From positions 124,001 through 188,000 of the forward strand of contig WGMM01000013.1 of the NCBI GenBank assembly GCA_016125085.1: DNA of 64,000 nucleotides, given 5' to 3'. Shown in pieces: positions 45,152-54,010 of the stretch. Numbering within the stretch: the stretch's first letter is position 1; each line of letters starts with the position of its first letter. Below the pieces are notes generated by a model. The model searched no databases and was not told where the DNA came from. It was given only the letters and a program-made list of their open reading frames with translations. Position numbers and translations under genes: made by a program. The DNA comes from a bacterium. GTDB lineage: Bacteria > Planctomycetota > Planctomycetia > Isosphaerales > Isosphaeraceae.

Positions 45152-45447
45152 CTTTGCATCTCTCCGTGCTGAGGATTCGAAACTTGCTCACTCGGTGCGA
45201 ACATTCTCAGTGTGTGCCCGGACCGCGAATCGTCCATATCGGCCAGGCGAGTTTTTCGGATTTCCCGACCACGAAACCCGCAAGTATTGTTTCTGTAATC
45301 AGTAATGAATTCTTGTGCGAGCGGACTTCTTCGCGCTTCCGGCGAATCGACCAGCTGATTCGTTCAATTCGTTCAGCTCAAGAAACTCGTAAATCCATGC
45401 ATAGGGCGAAAAATCTAGCCAGGAGCAAGTCCGGCACCATTCAACCG

Positions 45448-46731
45448 TCATTTGGGGGTATTCAACTTCGGAGGCGGTGTGTTCGCACGTTTGACCACTC
45501 CGTACCTGGGCGAAAAGTGGTCGTATTCCAGATCTCCATCGAATGAAATCAGTCGGCTGTCCGAAAATGGACGAATATGGGCAGCCGAAAGGGTCGGTGT
45601 GACAAGGGCGAATACGAGGATCACTTTACGAGTTCTTGCGGAGCGTATCGGCAGCCTGGCGAGTCCGTACGCGAAAACCGGCAGAACACAAGGCAGGAGG
45701 AAAACGATCGTACGCCCATGGAAAGGATAGAACCGCGCGAAAGAAGCCAGGGCGACGAGCGAGGTCGCCGCGACTGAGAAAATTGTCAGCCAGCGAGCTT
45801 CATGAAGCATGTGACGAAGTCCGAGGATCAGAAGCAATGACAAGGCCGCGATCCAGGGAAACATCAGCCAGGGCCAGTCGTATGAGGTCGCGAAATGGAG
45901 TGGATTGATCAAGTTATCCGCGAGAACGCAAAGCGTATCCAAGGGGCGAAGTGGCTTGAGAAAAGCGAAGTCCCAGAAATTCCAGAGGACCGATCCCTCG
46001 ACGACTTGCGACTTTTCGACGCCCCAGGCGGCAAGGAACGAAACGGTCCAGCCGAGAGCGAAGGGCAATTTCGACTTAAGTACGGCTTTATCACCCCGAT
46101 TTTTCAGCATCAGTGTCAGGAAATAAGCCGAGAGCGGAAAGACGGACGCGATCGAAAACCAGGGAATCGTCAGTAGGAACGCCAGGCGCAACCAGCGATC
46201 CCTGGCCGCCGGGCCGCGAGGCCTGACGGATCCTTGAGAATTTTCGCGCGTATCCTGAGCGAGCAGGATCAATACGACGACCGTAGCCAGCAGGTCGAAA
46301 GCATAAGGCTTCATTTCCTGGCAATAGTAGAGTGCGTCGGCATTCAAGGCCATCAGCCAGGACGATATCCAGGCGACCTGAAACGGTAGAAACCTGCGTG
46401 CCCAGAGCACGAAGAGCACGAAAGCCGCCGTGCCCGCAATCAAAGCAGGAAATCGCAGAGGCAGCACACCCATGCCGAATATCGAATGGATGGCCCGCAG
46501 GCTCAGCAGAAACCCGGGCGGGACGACCTGTTCCTGCTTCAGCGGCCCGACGATGCGAAAAACGGGAGCATCGCGAACGTTCGAAAGCAGCATCGATTCG
46601 TCGAGCCAGAACCAGCGAGCGCAAAAGTAGCCGAAAACACGGAGCGCGACGCCTGTCGAGATGATGATGGGCCACGCGTTTCGCACGAGAAACAGTCGCA
46701 GGGAATGGAGATCCTCTGCCCAAGCCTGCAT
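45448..46731 (-). CDS. GT39/ArnT-like polytopic membrane glycosyltransferase
   Basis: 427 residues from the ATG at 46731. A TTG start at 46785 would add 18 residues and is possible; neither has a strong Shine-Dalgarno site. About ten membrane helices are visible. The first extracytoplasmic loop carries WLDESMLLSNV with the acidic pair typical of polyprenyl-phosphate-sugar transferases, followed by QEQVVPPGFLLSLRAI and YCQEMKPYAFD. Enzymes of this clan transfer a sugar from a lipid carrier to protein or lipid on the outer face of the membrane; donor and acceptor are unknown. The gene is divergent from the MBL hydrolase gene (183 bp between starts). Confidence 0.8.
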   Translation of the reverse strand: MQAWAEDLHSLRLFLVRNAWPIIISTGVALRVFGYFCARWFWLDESMLLSNVRDAPVFRIVGPLKQEQVVPPGFLLSLRAIHSIFGMGVLPLRFPALIAGTAAFVLFVLWARRFLPFQVAWISSWLMALNADALYYCQEMKPYAFDLLATVVVLILLAQDTRENSQGSVRPRGPAARDRWLRLAFLLTIPWFSIASVFPLSAYFLTLMLKNRGDKAVLKSKLPFALGWTVSFLAAWGVEKSQVVEGSVLWNFWDFAFLKPLRPLDTLCVLADNLINPLHFATSYDWPWLMFPWIAALSLLLILGLRHMLHEARWLTIFSVAATSLVALASFARFYPFHGRTIVFLLPCVLPVFAYGLARLPIRSARTRKVILVFALVTPTLSAAHIRPFSDSRLISFDGDLEYDHFSPRYGVVKRANTPPPKLNTPK

Positions 46732-46914
46732 ATCGAAGTGCTTGCGGTGCTGTTCCGGAGCTTGCTGAGACGTTGGTTTCGGCAATGCGTTCGATTCCGT
46801 TTCGATTGGCAGAGAAGTATGGAGTTCGTAAGATCATACATCGAAAGCCACGGAGACGTGCGCTGGCATTCCGACCAAATTCGCCTCATCCCCCTTTCCT
46901 TCCGAGCCGATTCG

Positions 46915-47583
46915 ATGTTGAAAGTCACCTGGTACGGTCATGCGGCGTTTCTTCTCGAATCGCCCGAGCTGTCGGTCATCGTCGATCCGTACAAATACCC
47001 GGACGCCGGCGGATACGAGCCGATCGACGATTCGGCCGATGCCGTCCTGGTCAGTCATATCAACGACAGATACCACAGCCACACCGGTCAGATTCGACCG
47101 GGTTTCGAACTGCTCAAGGCCTTCGAATTTCCGCCTGAAGGGGTGACGTTTCGAGGCGTATCCTTTCGAAGCATACCGGTCTATGAAACTCCTGAAAAAC
47201 TCGCTGGAGACGAAGTGACGGTCATGCGTTTCGCGTTGGGTGGACTCGAAATCGTCTATCTGGGTGATCTTGGCCACTCACTCTCCGACGCCGAATATGC
47301 CGAGTTGGGGCATCCGGACGTCGTATTCGCGTCAACAGGCGGAAAGCCGACGATCGCGCTCGATGAACTTGTGCCGATGATTGACCGGCTTGCACCGAAG
47401 TGGGTCATCCCCATGCACTTCAAAACACCGAAAGTGAATCTCAACATTCTGCCGAACGAGTCCTTTCTGGACCTCGTTCACGGCAAATACGGGATTCGCA
47501 TGGTCGGAGGACCGACATTCGAATTGCCAGTGGAACATCGGGCCCCAGGTACGGAAGTGATCGTTCTGGAACACTTGCGTTGA
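46915..47583 (+). CDS. Metallo-beta-lactamase fold hydrolase, UlaG-like
   Basis: 222 residues. The start MLKVTWYGHAAFLLES and strands VIVDPYKYP, VLVSHINDRYHSHT and IVYLGDLGHSLSD follow the UlaG/YtkL branch of MBL-fold hydrolases, with WVIPMHFKTPK near the end. The usual HxHxDH metal motif appears as SHINDRYHSH, an altered spacing within the variation of this branch. The substrate is unknown. The open frame extends upstream to 46486, but only the ATG at 46915 starts at the fold. The stop lies one base from the stop of the convergent ceramidase-like gene. Confidence 0.86.
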   Translation: MLKVTWYGHAAFLLESPELSVIVDPYKYPDAGGYEPIDDSADAVLVSHINDRYHSHTGQIRPGFELLKAFEFPPEGVTFRGVSFRSIPVYETPEKLAGDEVTVMRFALGGLEIVYLGDLGHSLSDAEYAELGHPDVVFASTGGKPTIALDELVPMIDRLAPKWVIPMHFKTPKVNLNILPNESFLDLVHGKYGIRMVGGPTFELPVEHRAPGTEVIVLEHLR

Positions 47584-47584
47584 A

Positions 47585-49054
47585 TCAAGCCAGGAACGTC
47601 TTCAGCTGACGGCTCACGGATTCGATCAGTATTTCAAGATCGCCGGCGGCTGTGGCTGCGATCACTTCCTGATAGATTCCGTAACCGAAGGTGCTTGCCG
47701 GCGGAATGTAGCCAGGTTGCCAGTCGTTCGTGAGAGTGCTGACGAAAACGGGGTGATCCGGATTTCTCGAACGCATCTGGCGCTGAAAAACCTGGTAAAG
47801 CTCGCCCGGAACGAAAATCCAGATCGCATCGCCCAGGATACCGAGACGGATCTTCAAAGGATAAGCCGGGCCCGGCACGAGAGCGTTGAGACGTGTGATC
47901 TGACGCGTACGCTGCTCGACTTCCGCCCGGCATTTCCGCACCGTGGCTTCGTCAGCTGCATTCCGCGCGGCGACTTCCCGTTCCTGCCAGTGCTCACGCT
48001 CGGCTGTCGTCACTTCCAGACTCGGAAGGTCATGGCGGTAGGGCAATTCGACGACGATGTCCTTCCATCGGCAAGTTTCGAAGCGTGCCTGATCAATTCC
48101 CGATACGATTTCATGACGCCACGTGCCGATTTCGGTTCCGGAAGTGACCGGCCCGGAATAGCGGTATTGCGTGCCCGGCGGCGGCATCGTGGCGAGTGAA
48201 GCCATGGTCGCATATCCAACTTTCCTGCCATTGCGGTCCGCGACTTCGGTATCGCCCACGAAGCCTTCGGCAGGTCCCAGATCGCCTGATGCTCCTTGAA
48301 GGAACAGGCACAAGCCGCCAGCCTCCCGTTCGACGACTTCCCGCATCGCACCGACCCAGTCAGGGCTGATCAGTGTGTTGTCCCAGGCCAGCGTCGTCGG
48401 GTGGCAGGCATAATTCACGACCGTGGCAAGCCGCTCGCCACTCTCTGTCAGAAAAGACGCGAGCAGGAGCGAATCGTCAGCCAGCCCGGCGGGGTTGAAG
48501 CCGCAGACGTAACGGCCTCTTTCCTTGTCATAAAAATCACGATGGCGCGCAAGATCGCACTTTCCAGATTGATACACGACCGAAACCGGAACGATTCGCG
48601 ATTTCGCTTCGACCGCGAGTTCGCCAAGTCGTGCCGCAAGCGAATCAAGATAAGGCCCGAGCAGTTCGCCGCCAGGCAGGTGGCTGCGGCTTCGAGACAT
48701 CCATCCCGAACCATGCGTGTGCGTGAGGGTCACAAGGATCGATTCGGCAGGCAATCCTGCAGCCAATGAGATGGCACTGCGAATGTTGGACATCTCGGCG
48801 GAGTCCAGAACGCAATGGTCGAGCGAAACGATGACGGAAGCCCCGGCCGGGGCCTCGGCATTTTGGGATTTCGATTCTCCCGATCGTATCGGCTCGATCC
48901 ACATGAGAGTCGCTTCAAGCGGGCGGTGCACTCCGGTGGCCCGGTCGTGCAGGGCCGCTCCCCACATGCGATGATAAATTCCCACCGGCGGCGTGATATC
49001 ACAACGTGCGGCAGCAGCACGACAACGAGCCTGAGCGGTTTTGATGACATTCAT
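47585..49054 (-). CDS. Neutral/alkaline ceramidase-like hydrolase
   Basis: 489 residues without a signal peptide. The N-terminal domain follows the neutral/alkaline non-lysosomal ceramidase pattern: AAARCDITPPVG, VIVSLDHCVLD, the zinc segment THTHGSGW near 110-117 and VVNYACHPTTL. The family's usual C-terminal immunoglobulin-like domain is short or missing. Planctomycetes carry many such proteins whose substrates are unlikely to be ceramide. The ATG overlaps the stop of the MFS gene (ATGA), and it ends a four-gene sugar-acid type operon, so a carbohydrate-derived amide or ester substrate is plausible (inference). Confidence 0.8.
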   Translation of the reverse strand: MNVIKTAQARCRAAAARCDITPPVGIYHRMWGAALHDRATGVHRPLEATLMWIEPIRSGESKSQNAEAPAGASVIVSLDHCVLDSAEMSNIRSAISLAAGLPAESILVTLTHTHGSGWMSRSRSHLPGGELLGPYLDSLAARLGELAVEAKSRIVPVSVVYQSGKCDLARHRDFYDKERGRYVCGFNPAGLADDSLLLASFLTESGERLATVVNYACHPTTLAWDNTLISPDWVGAMREVVEREAGGLCLFLQGASGDLGPAEGFVGDTEVADRNGRKVGYATMASLATMPPPGTQYRYSGPVTSGTEIGTWRHEIVSGIDQARFETCRWKDIVVELPYRHDLPSLEVTTAEREHWQEREVAARNAADEATVRKCRAEVEQRTRQITRLNALVPGPAYPLKIRLGILGDAIWIFVPGELYQVFQRQMRSRNPDHPVFVSTLTNDWQPGYIPPASTFGYGIYQEVIAATAAGDLEILIESVSRQLKTFLA

Positions 49055-50331
49055 CTCTCGTCTCCCAGAAACGTTCCTTGCGGATTGAGCAGTGCCCAGC
49101 AAACGGCATCGATGGCCATGATGCCTGCGAAAAGAAAGAGGATGAGGTTCCAGTTACCAGTGACGGCGACCAGCCGTCCCGCGGTGACGGGAAACAGAGC
49201 CGCACCGAAGTTACCGCACATGTTCATCGTGCTGAAAACGGTCGCCACGTGGCGGCCGCCGTAGCTGATAGCCACCGTGTATCCGCTTACGCCACCGAAC
49301 GATGCGCAGAAGGCCCCCAGAGAGACCAGGCCGATGCTCGTATTCACGTCACTCGCGAAATACGAAGCCACGATCAGCATCGCACAGGCCGACATGCCCG
49401 CGATTGCGATCCCCTGCCTGCTGAGCCGGGCGTTGTTCGTTCGCTGATAGAGCTTGTCCGAGAAGAAGCCGCCACAGAGGCTGCCCACAACGCCGCCGAT
49501 GCCGGCAACGGTCGTGAGAATGCCGGAAGAAAGCAGATCGACACCCCGGGTTTTCTGGAGGAATGTCGGAAACCAGGTCAGGAAGAACACCATTCCCGCC
49601 GCGCGAAAGAATTGTTGACCGCATAAAAGTGCGACGGAACGATCGGACAATAGTCGAGACCAGGGGATGGCACTCGCTTTTTTCGAACTGCCACTTCCCG
49701 CGGAAAGAGCGTTGGCTGGAATGAAGGCGAGAAATGCGATCGCCCAGGCCACTCCCGGAAGGGCGTAAATCATGAGCAGGGTTCGCCATCGGTCGAGACC
49801 GGACTGCGCTGAAAAGGGAACGAGCGATTCCAGAAAACCCGCGGTGAGCACAGGAGCCACGGCCCCGCCGATCATCATCCCGCTGGCCAGGAGCCCGGTG
49901 GCGCGAGCACGCTGAGTCTCCGGAAAGATCTGCCCCAGGGCTTTGGCCGCGCAGGGGAAAGCACCGGCCTGAGCGGCTCCCATAAGGGCCCACAAAACGA
50001 CGAGCGACCAGAATCCGGACGCGAAAGCGGCAGCGAATGTCGCCAGGCTCCAGGTAATCGAAAATATGGCAAGTGCCCGCCGGCTGCCCAGCCTGTCGGC
50101 AAGTCGGCCGCTGGGTATCTGCATCAAGGCATAGGCGAAATACCAAGCAGACTGGACATAGCCCATGTCCCGTGCCAGATCCGCAAATGCCAGGTCACCT
50201 GCGATTTCGGCCGCGGGAACGCTCAGGGCCGCCCGTTGCACGTACGCGATCGCGGCCGAAGCGCACAAAAACGCCAGGACGGCGAAGCGGGTGTTCGGAG
50301 ATGCTTCGGTGCGGTCGGGGGATTCGGTCAT
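49051..50331 (-). CDS. MFS transporter, sugar-acid (ACS/hexuronate-like) type
   Basis: 426 residues, twelve membrane helices in two six-helix halves. The MFS loop motif between helices 2 and 3 is visible as GRLADRLGSRRAL, and the N-half has YVQRAALSVPAAEIAGDL, similar to anion:cation symporters for hexuronate, galactonate or glucarate. The ATG at 50331 overlaps the aldolase stop, and its own stop overlaps the next ATG (both ATGA), so translation is coupled through three genes. It probably imports the substrate of the dehydratase/aldolase pair. Confidence 0.9.
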   Translation of the reverse strand: MTESPDRTEASPNTRFAVLAFLCASAAIAYVQRAALSVPAAEIAGDLAFADLARDMGYVQSAWYFAYALMQIPSGRLADRLGSRRALAIFSITWSLATFAAAFASGFWSLVVLWALMGAAQAGAFPCAAKALGQIFPETQRARATGLLASGMMIGGAVAPVLTAGFLESLVPFSAQSGLDRWRTLLMIYALPGVAWAIAFLAFIPANALSAGSGSSKKASAIPWSRLLSDRSVALLCGQQFFRAAGMVFFLTWFPTFLQKTRGVDLLSSGILTTVAGIGGVVGSLCGGFFSDKLYQRTNNARLSRQGIAIAGMSACAMLIVASYFASDVNTSIGLVSLGAFCASFGGVSGYTVAISYGGRHVATVFSTMNMCGNFGAALFPVTAGRLVAVTGNWNLILFLFAGIMAIDAVCWALLNPQGTFLGDER

Positions 50332-51260
50332 CGATTCGAAATTCCAGCCGAGGAGGTCAGGATGGCCTGGAGCTGATCGAAGAGCCTGTCCACTTCCGCC
50401 GCGGTTTCGGTATCGAGCGACCAACCATATGGTGCCCGCCTGCGCTCGGACCGGAACAGGCCACGCTTGACGAGCAGATATTTCTCGATCGCCAGAAACC
50501 CGTCGAGCCCGGCCTGCAATTGCAGCACGACCAAGGCGCAAATCGGGAAATAAATCCGATAGGCCAGGGCTTCGTCGCCCGACTCGAGTGCTTTCCAGAG
50601 TGCCACGATGCCGTCGAGCAAGTCCATGCCCGGCATCGTGCCGGCGATGCCTCTGCGGAAGCTGTCCACCAGGAGAAATCCGCCAGAGCCTTCGTAGATC
50701 TTCGCACGGCCACCAGACCGGTCACGAAGTTCGGACAAGTTGGGGCCGATGGGTGATGCTTCCGGCTTGAACAGGATTTTCTCTTCGCCGTAGTGTTCGA
50801 GCAGCCGGTCATAGACTTCGAACGGAATGGCCGAACCGACATAGCCCGAAGCGTCCTGCACGACGATCGGAATCGAAACACCTTCGGCAAGCTCGCGGTA
50901 GTAATCGATATGGGCCTGAACCGAGAGCCTGGTCGTCAGAGGCGGTGCGGCCATGACGGCATCGCACCCAGCCGATTCGGCATGGCGGGCGTAAGAAACG
51001 GCCTGCTTGCCGCTCTCCGATCCGACGGCCGCGAAAACGGCCCCTCGTCCTGCGGCGTATTCGACGATTCTCTCCGTGAGTTCACGCCGTTCTTCGACAG
51101 TCAGGCGGAGAATCTCCGACACCATTCCCGTGCCGATACCGTTGGCCCCCACGCGGAAGGCCCAGTCAATCTCCCTCAGGAGCGATTCGCCATCGATCCT
51201 GTCATCGTCATCGAAAGGAGTGTGTACGATCGGCAACACTCCGGACAGCTTTTTCGGCAT
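50328..51260 (-). CDS. DHDPS/KDG-aldolase family lyase
   Basis: 310 residues, class I TIM-barrel aldolase of the DapA/NanA superfamily. Visible are the N-terminal LSGVLPIVHTPFDDDDRID start, GANGIGTGMVSEILRL in place of the usual GxTGE loop, VVQDASGYVG with a candidate Tyr140, and the Schiff-base lysine in ILFKPEASP (Lys165). The context argues for a 2-keto-3-deoxy sugar acid aldolase or a related dehydratase rather than dihydrodipicolinate synthase. GGAG lies eight bases before the ATG at 51260; an open frame continues upstream but overlaps the dehydratase gene. Confidence 0.87.
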   Translation of the reverse strand: MPKKLSGVLPIVHTPFDDDDRIDGESLLREIDWAFRVGANGIGTGMVSEILRLTVEERRELTERIVEYAAGRGAVFAAVGSESGKQAVSYARHAESAGCDAVMAAPPLTTRLSVQAHIDYYRELAEGVSIPIVVQDASGYVGSAIPFEVYDRLLEHYGEEKILFKPEASPIGPNLSELRDRSGGRAKIYEGSGGFLLVDSFRRGIAGTMPGMDLLDGIVALWKALESGDEALAYRIYFPICALVVLQLQAGLDGFLAIEKYLLVKRGLFRSERRRAPYGWSLDTETAAEVDRLFDQLQAILTSSAGISNR

Positions 51261-51321
51261 TTGCAAATCTCCAGCCTGTTTTGACAATTTCGCTTCGATT
51301 CGTTCGTTCGTCGTGCCGATC

Positions 51322-52500
51322 TCACCAGTCGCCAACGCTGCCGTCGCGGTAGAAAACCCGCTGAAGCTCCTCCTGCTGGAACGGATGCTTGCGGACTTCG
51401 TCTTCATGCACTTCCACACCCAGCCCCGGCTTTGTTCCTGGCCGAACCGTGCGCGTGGCAGGATCGATGACATACCCTTCCGTGACGACATCTCCTCGCC
51501 AGGGCACATCGCTGTGCACCGATTCGCAGATGATGTAACTTGGCTGAGAGAAGCCGAATTCGATCGAAGCCGCGGTGCTTACGGGCCCTTGCGGATTGTG
51601 AGGCGCCATGGCGATACGATACGCCTCAGCCAGGGCCGCGACCCTTCGGGCTTCCGTAAATCCGCCACAGTGCGTGATATCCAGCTGGCAGATTTCGCAA
51701 CCCCGAGCTGCGAACAAGTCGCGGAATGCCGCCAGATGCGTCACCCGTTCGCCCGTTGCGATCGGCGTGGCCACGGCCGCATTGATCGCGGCCAGCCCTT
51801 CGACGCTCTCAGGCCAGCAGGGCTCTTCGAGAAAGTAGAGCCCATAAGGCTCAAGCGCATGGGCGAACCGCATGCCCATCGCGGGCGAAGGGCGGGCATG
51901 GCAGTCGACCATGATATCGACCGAATCACCGACAGCATCACGCATTGCGGCCACGCACGCTTCGGCGGCCTTGACAGGCTTGAGGCCTTCCACAGGCATC
52001 GTCGGCGGCACTGCCATCGACTTGAACGCCGTGAATCCTTCGGAAACCGCCTGCTGCGCCAGTTCGCCGAAGCGTTTGGCGTTATCCACCGGGGTTTCGT
52101 AGAAACTTTCCATATTGCCGCCGCCAAGGTGGCAGTAAAGCCGAACATAATCTCGCACCGGCCCGCCCCAGAGCTTGTGACACGGCACGCCCAGCGATTT
52201 GCCGACGATGTCCCAGAGGGCCAGGTCGATCCCGGCGATCGCGGTCGACCGGACGATCCCGCTGCCGTGCCAGAAGTGCTGCCGCCACATCATCTGCCAG
52301 AGATGTTCGACACGCGTCGGATCCTCGCCGATGATCAGTTGCGAGAGGTCCTCGATCGCACCGACAACGCCGCGTGTGTGCCATTCCAGCGTCGCTTCGC
52401 CCCAGCCATATAAACCGGGCTGATCGGTAAGCACCTTGACGAAGATCCAGTTCCGCATGCGGGCGTGACAGACGAGCGTTTCGATCGCGGTGATTTTCAT
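51322..52500 (-). CDS. Enolase-superfamily sugar-acid dehydratase (mandelate racemase group)
   Basis: 392 residues. A capping domain (1-120) precedes a beta-barrel with metal ligands Asp199 in IMVDCHARP, Glu225/226 in FLEEPCWPE and Glu251 in TGERVTH, and a general base His301 in [17 protein letters not shown] near 159-163 replaces the KxK motif. The pattern resembles galactonate/mannonate dehydratases. It would convert an aldonic acid to a 2-keto-3-deoxy acid, the substrate of the next gene product (61 bp downstream). ATG 52500 begins at the family N-terminus [10 protein letters not shown]. First gene of the operon. Confidence 0.9.
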   Translation of the reverse strand: MKITAIETLVCHARMRNWIFVKVLTDQPGLYGWGEATLEWHTRGVVGAIEDLSQLIIGEDPTRVEHLWQMMWRQHFWHGSGIVRSTAIAGIDLALWDIVGKSLGVPCHKLWGGPVRDYVRLYCHLGGGNMESFYETPVDNAKRFGELAQQAVSEGFTAFKSMAVPPTMPVEGLKPVKAAEACVAAMRDAVGDSVDIMVDCHARPSPAMGMRFAHALEPYGLYFLEEPCWPESVEGLAAINAAVATPIATGERVTHLAAFRDLFAARGCEICQLDITHCGGFTEARRVAALAEAYRIAMAPHNPQGPVSTAASIEFGFSQPSYIICESVHSDVPWRGDVVTEGYVIDPATRTVRPGTKPGLGVEVHEDEVRKHPFQQEELQRVFYRDGSVGDW

Positions 52501-52886
52501 GACGGCGGTTTCGTCGATACTCGAGTGAAGAAGCGTAGAGGTCAAGCGGCAGAGCGCTGGCAGAAGGAGGCAAGGCGGATTCGGCCCAATGGAGATGTGC
52601 TTTCTGGACCTGTTTCGACAGGTTTCGAACCATCGGCGGAATTCCGGCTTGCCCAAAGAATATCAGGATCGAGACCCCTGTTCGACCCCCCTGCCCGTCG
52701 ACTCTCCGAATACGGCGATCGCCAGGATCGACACTTTCGATACTCGCCTCTCAATAGGATTTTTTCGAACGTCAAGCCACCGCGATTCGTAAGATACGAC
52801 AGTCACTTTCGGAAGAATCGACAGTTTCTCCGATTTCGAAGGACGCAATGACGAATTCGGTTGACCGCAGGGGAGTTCGAACCGGA
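52501..52886. other. Divergent intergenic region between the sugar-acid operon and the DUF1593 gene
   Basis: 386 bp that should hold two divergent promoters. I see no operator-like palindrome strong enough to name, and no regulator gene adjoins the operon. Open frames here read across the region without start-site support and are not called. Confidence 0.4.
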
Positions 52887-53936
52887 ATGACGATGGCGAA
52901 CCGTTCTTTCCACATCAGTGCGATCTGGATCTGCGCGATGAGTTTTATCCTGGCGCATGCTGCGCATTCGGGGGAATCACGACCTCTTCCCAGGCTCGCG
53001 ATCCTCACCGACATCGGGGGTGATCCTGACGACCGTCAGTCGCTTGTCCGGCTGATGGTCTATTCGAACGAATTCCGGATCGAAGCCCTGATCGCATCCG
53101 CGGCAGGAACCCGCGGCGAACTGAAAAAGTCGATCACGAGGCCCGAACTGATTCACGAAATCGTAGATGCTTACGATTCGGTCCGCCCTGCGCTTTCGAA
53201 ACACGCCGAAGGCTGGCCCACGGGCGAAAGCCTCAAGAAGGTGATCCGATCGGGAAATCGTTTCCGGGAAAGGACGCACATCGGCGAAGGGCATGATACC
53301 GAGGCATCCCGTCATCTGATCGAACGCATCGACGCCGGGTCTCCGGAAGATCGGCTCAATATCTCGATCTGGGGCGGACAGACGGACCTTGCCCAGGCTC
53401 TCTGGCGAGTCAGAAATGACCGAGGCCCGGAAGGCCTTGCGGTTTTCGTGCGGAAGTTCCGCGTCTATGATATCGCCGACCAGGACGGGATCGCCGAATG
53501 GTTGAGAAAGGAATTCCCCGGCATGTTCTACATCCTTTCGAAAGCCCCTCGCGGCCGGGATGGCCGGGAAGCGACCTTTCGGGGAATGTATCTGACAGGC
53601 GAACTTTCGACTACGAGCCGCGAGTGGATCGAAGCGAATGTTCGATCGACTGGCCCACTGGGGGCTCTTTATCCGACTCGCACGGCGAATGCTCCGAACC
53701 CGCACGGCTGCCTGAAAGAAGGCGACACGCCCTCGTGGTTTTATTTCCTGAAATCGGGCGGAAACGATCTTGACGATCCTTCGAAGCCAGGCTGGGGCGG
53801 CCAGTTCGAAAAGCAGCCGGACGGCTGGTATCGGGATTTGCCGATGATGGAAAGCCAGGATCCGCGAACGACGGTGAGTCGCTGGCGTCCAGAATTTCAG
53901 GCCGATTTCGCCCGGCGAATGTCATGGTGTCGATGA
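52887..53936 (+). CDS. Exported DUF1593 protein (nucleoside-hydrolase-like)
   Basis: 349 residues. A signal peptide occupies about 1-28 (cleavage near AHAAHS). The mature start LAILTDIGGDPDDRQSLVRL carries the Asp cluster of the nucleoside-hydrolase fold typical of DUF1593, followed by LIASAAGTRGE and SIWGGQTDLAQALW. Family members include proteins annotated as cellulose-binding; an N-glycoside or sugar-related hydrolase role is likely but unproven. GGGGAG lies 11 nt before the ATG at 52887; an in-frame ATG at 52848 gives a poorer signal peptide. It is divergent from the sugar-acid operon and could use the same inducer. Confidence 0.85.
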   Translation: MTMANRSFHISAIWICAMSFILAHAAHSGESRPLPRLAILTDIGGDPDDRQSLVRLMVYSNEFRIEALIASAAGTRGELKKSITRPELIHEIVDAYDSVRPALSKHAEGWPTGESLKKVIRSGNRFRERTHIGEGHDTEASRHLIERIDAGSPEDRLNISIWGGQTDLAQALWRVRNDRGPEGLAVFVRKFRVYDIADQDGIAEWLRKEFPGMFYILSKAPRGRDGREATFRGMYLTGELSTTSREWIEANVRSTGPLGALYPTRTANAPNPHGCLKEGDTPSWFYFLKSGGNDLDDPSKPGWGGQFEKQPDGWYRDLPMMESQDPRTTVSRWRPEFQADFARRMSWCR

Positions 53937-54010
53937 TCACCGTCAGTTCGCGCGATTCGAATTGCATCGGAAGCGATTCCGCTGTCGCTTGCTCCGGTGT
54001 AAGCTTCGAA

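Noticed and set aside
51007..52413. 468-codon open frame on the plus strand
   Set aside because: Antisense to the dehydratase and aldolase genes, which carry intact active-site motifs.
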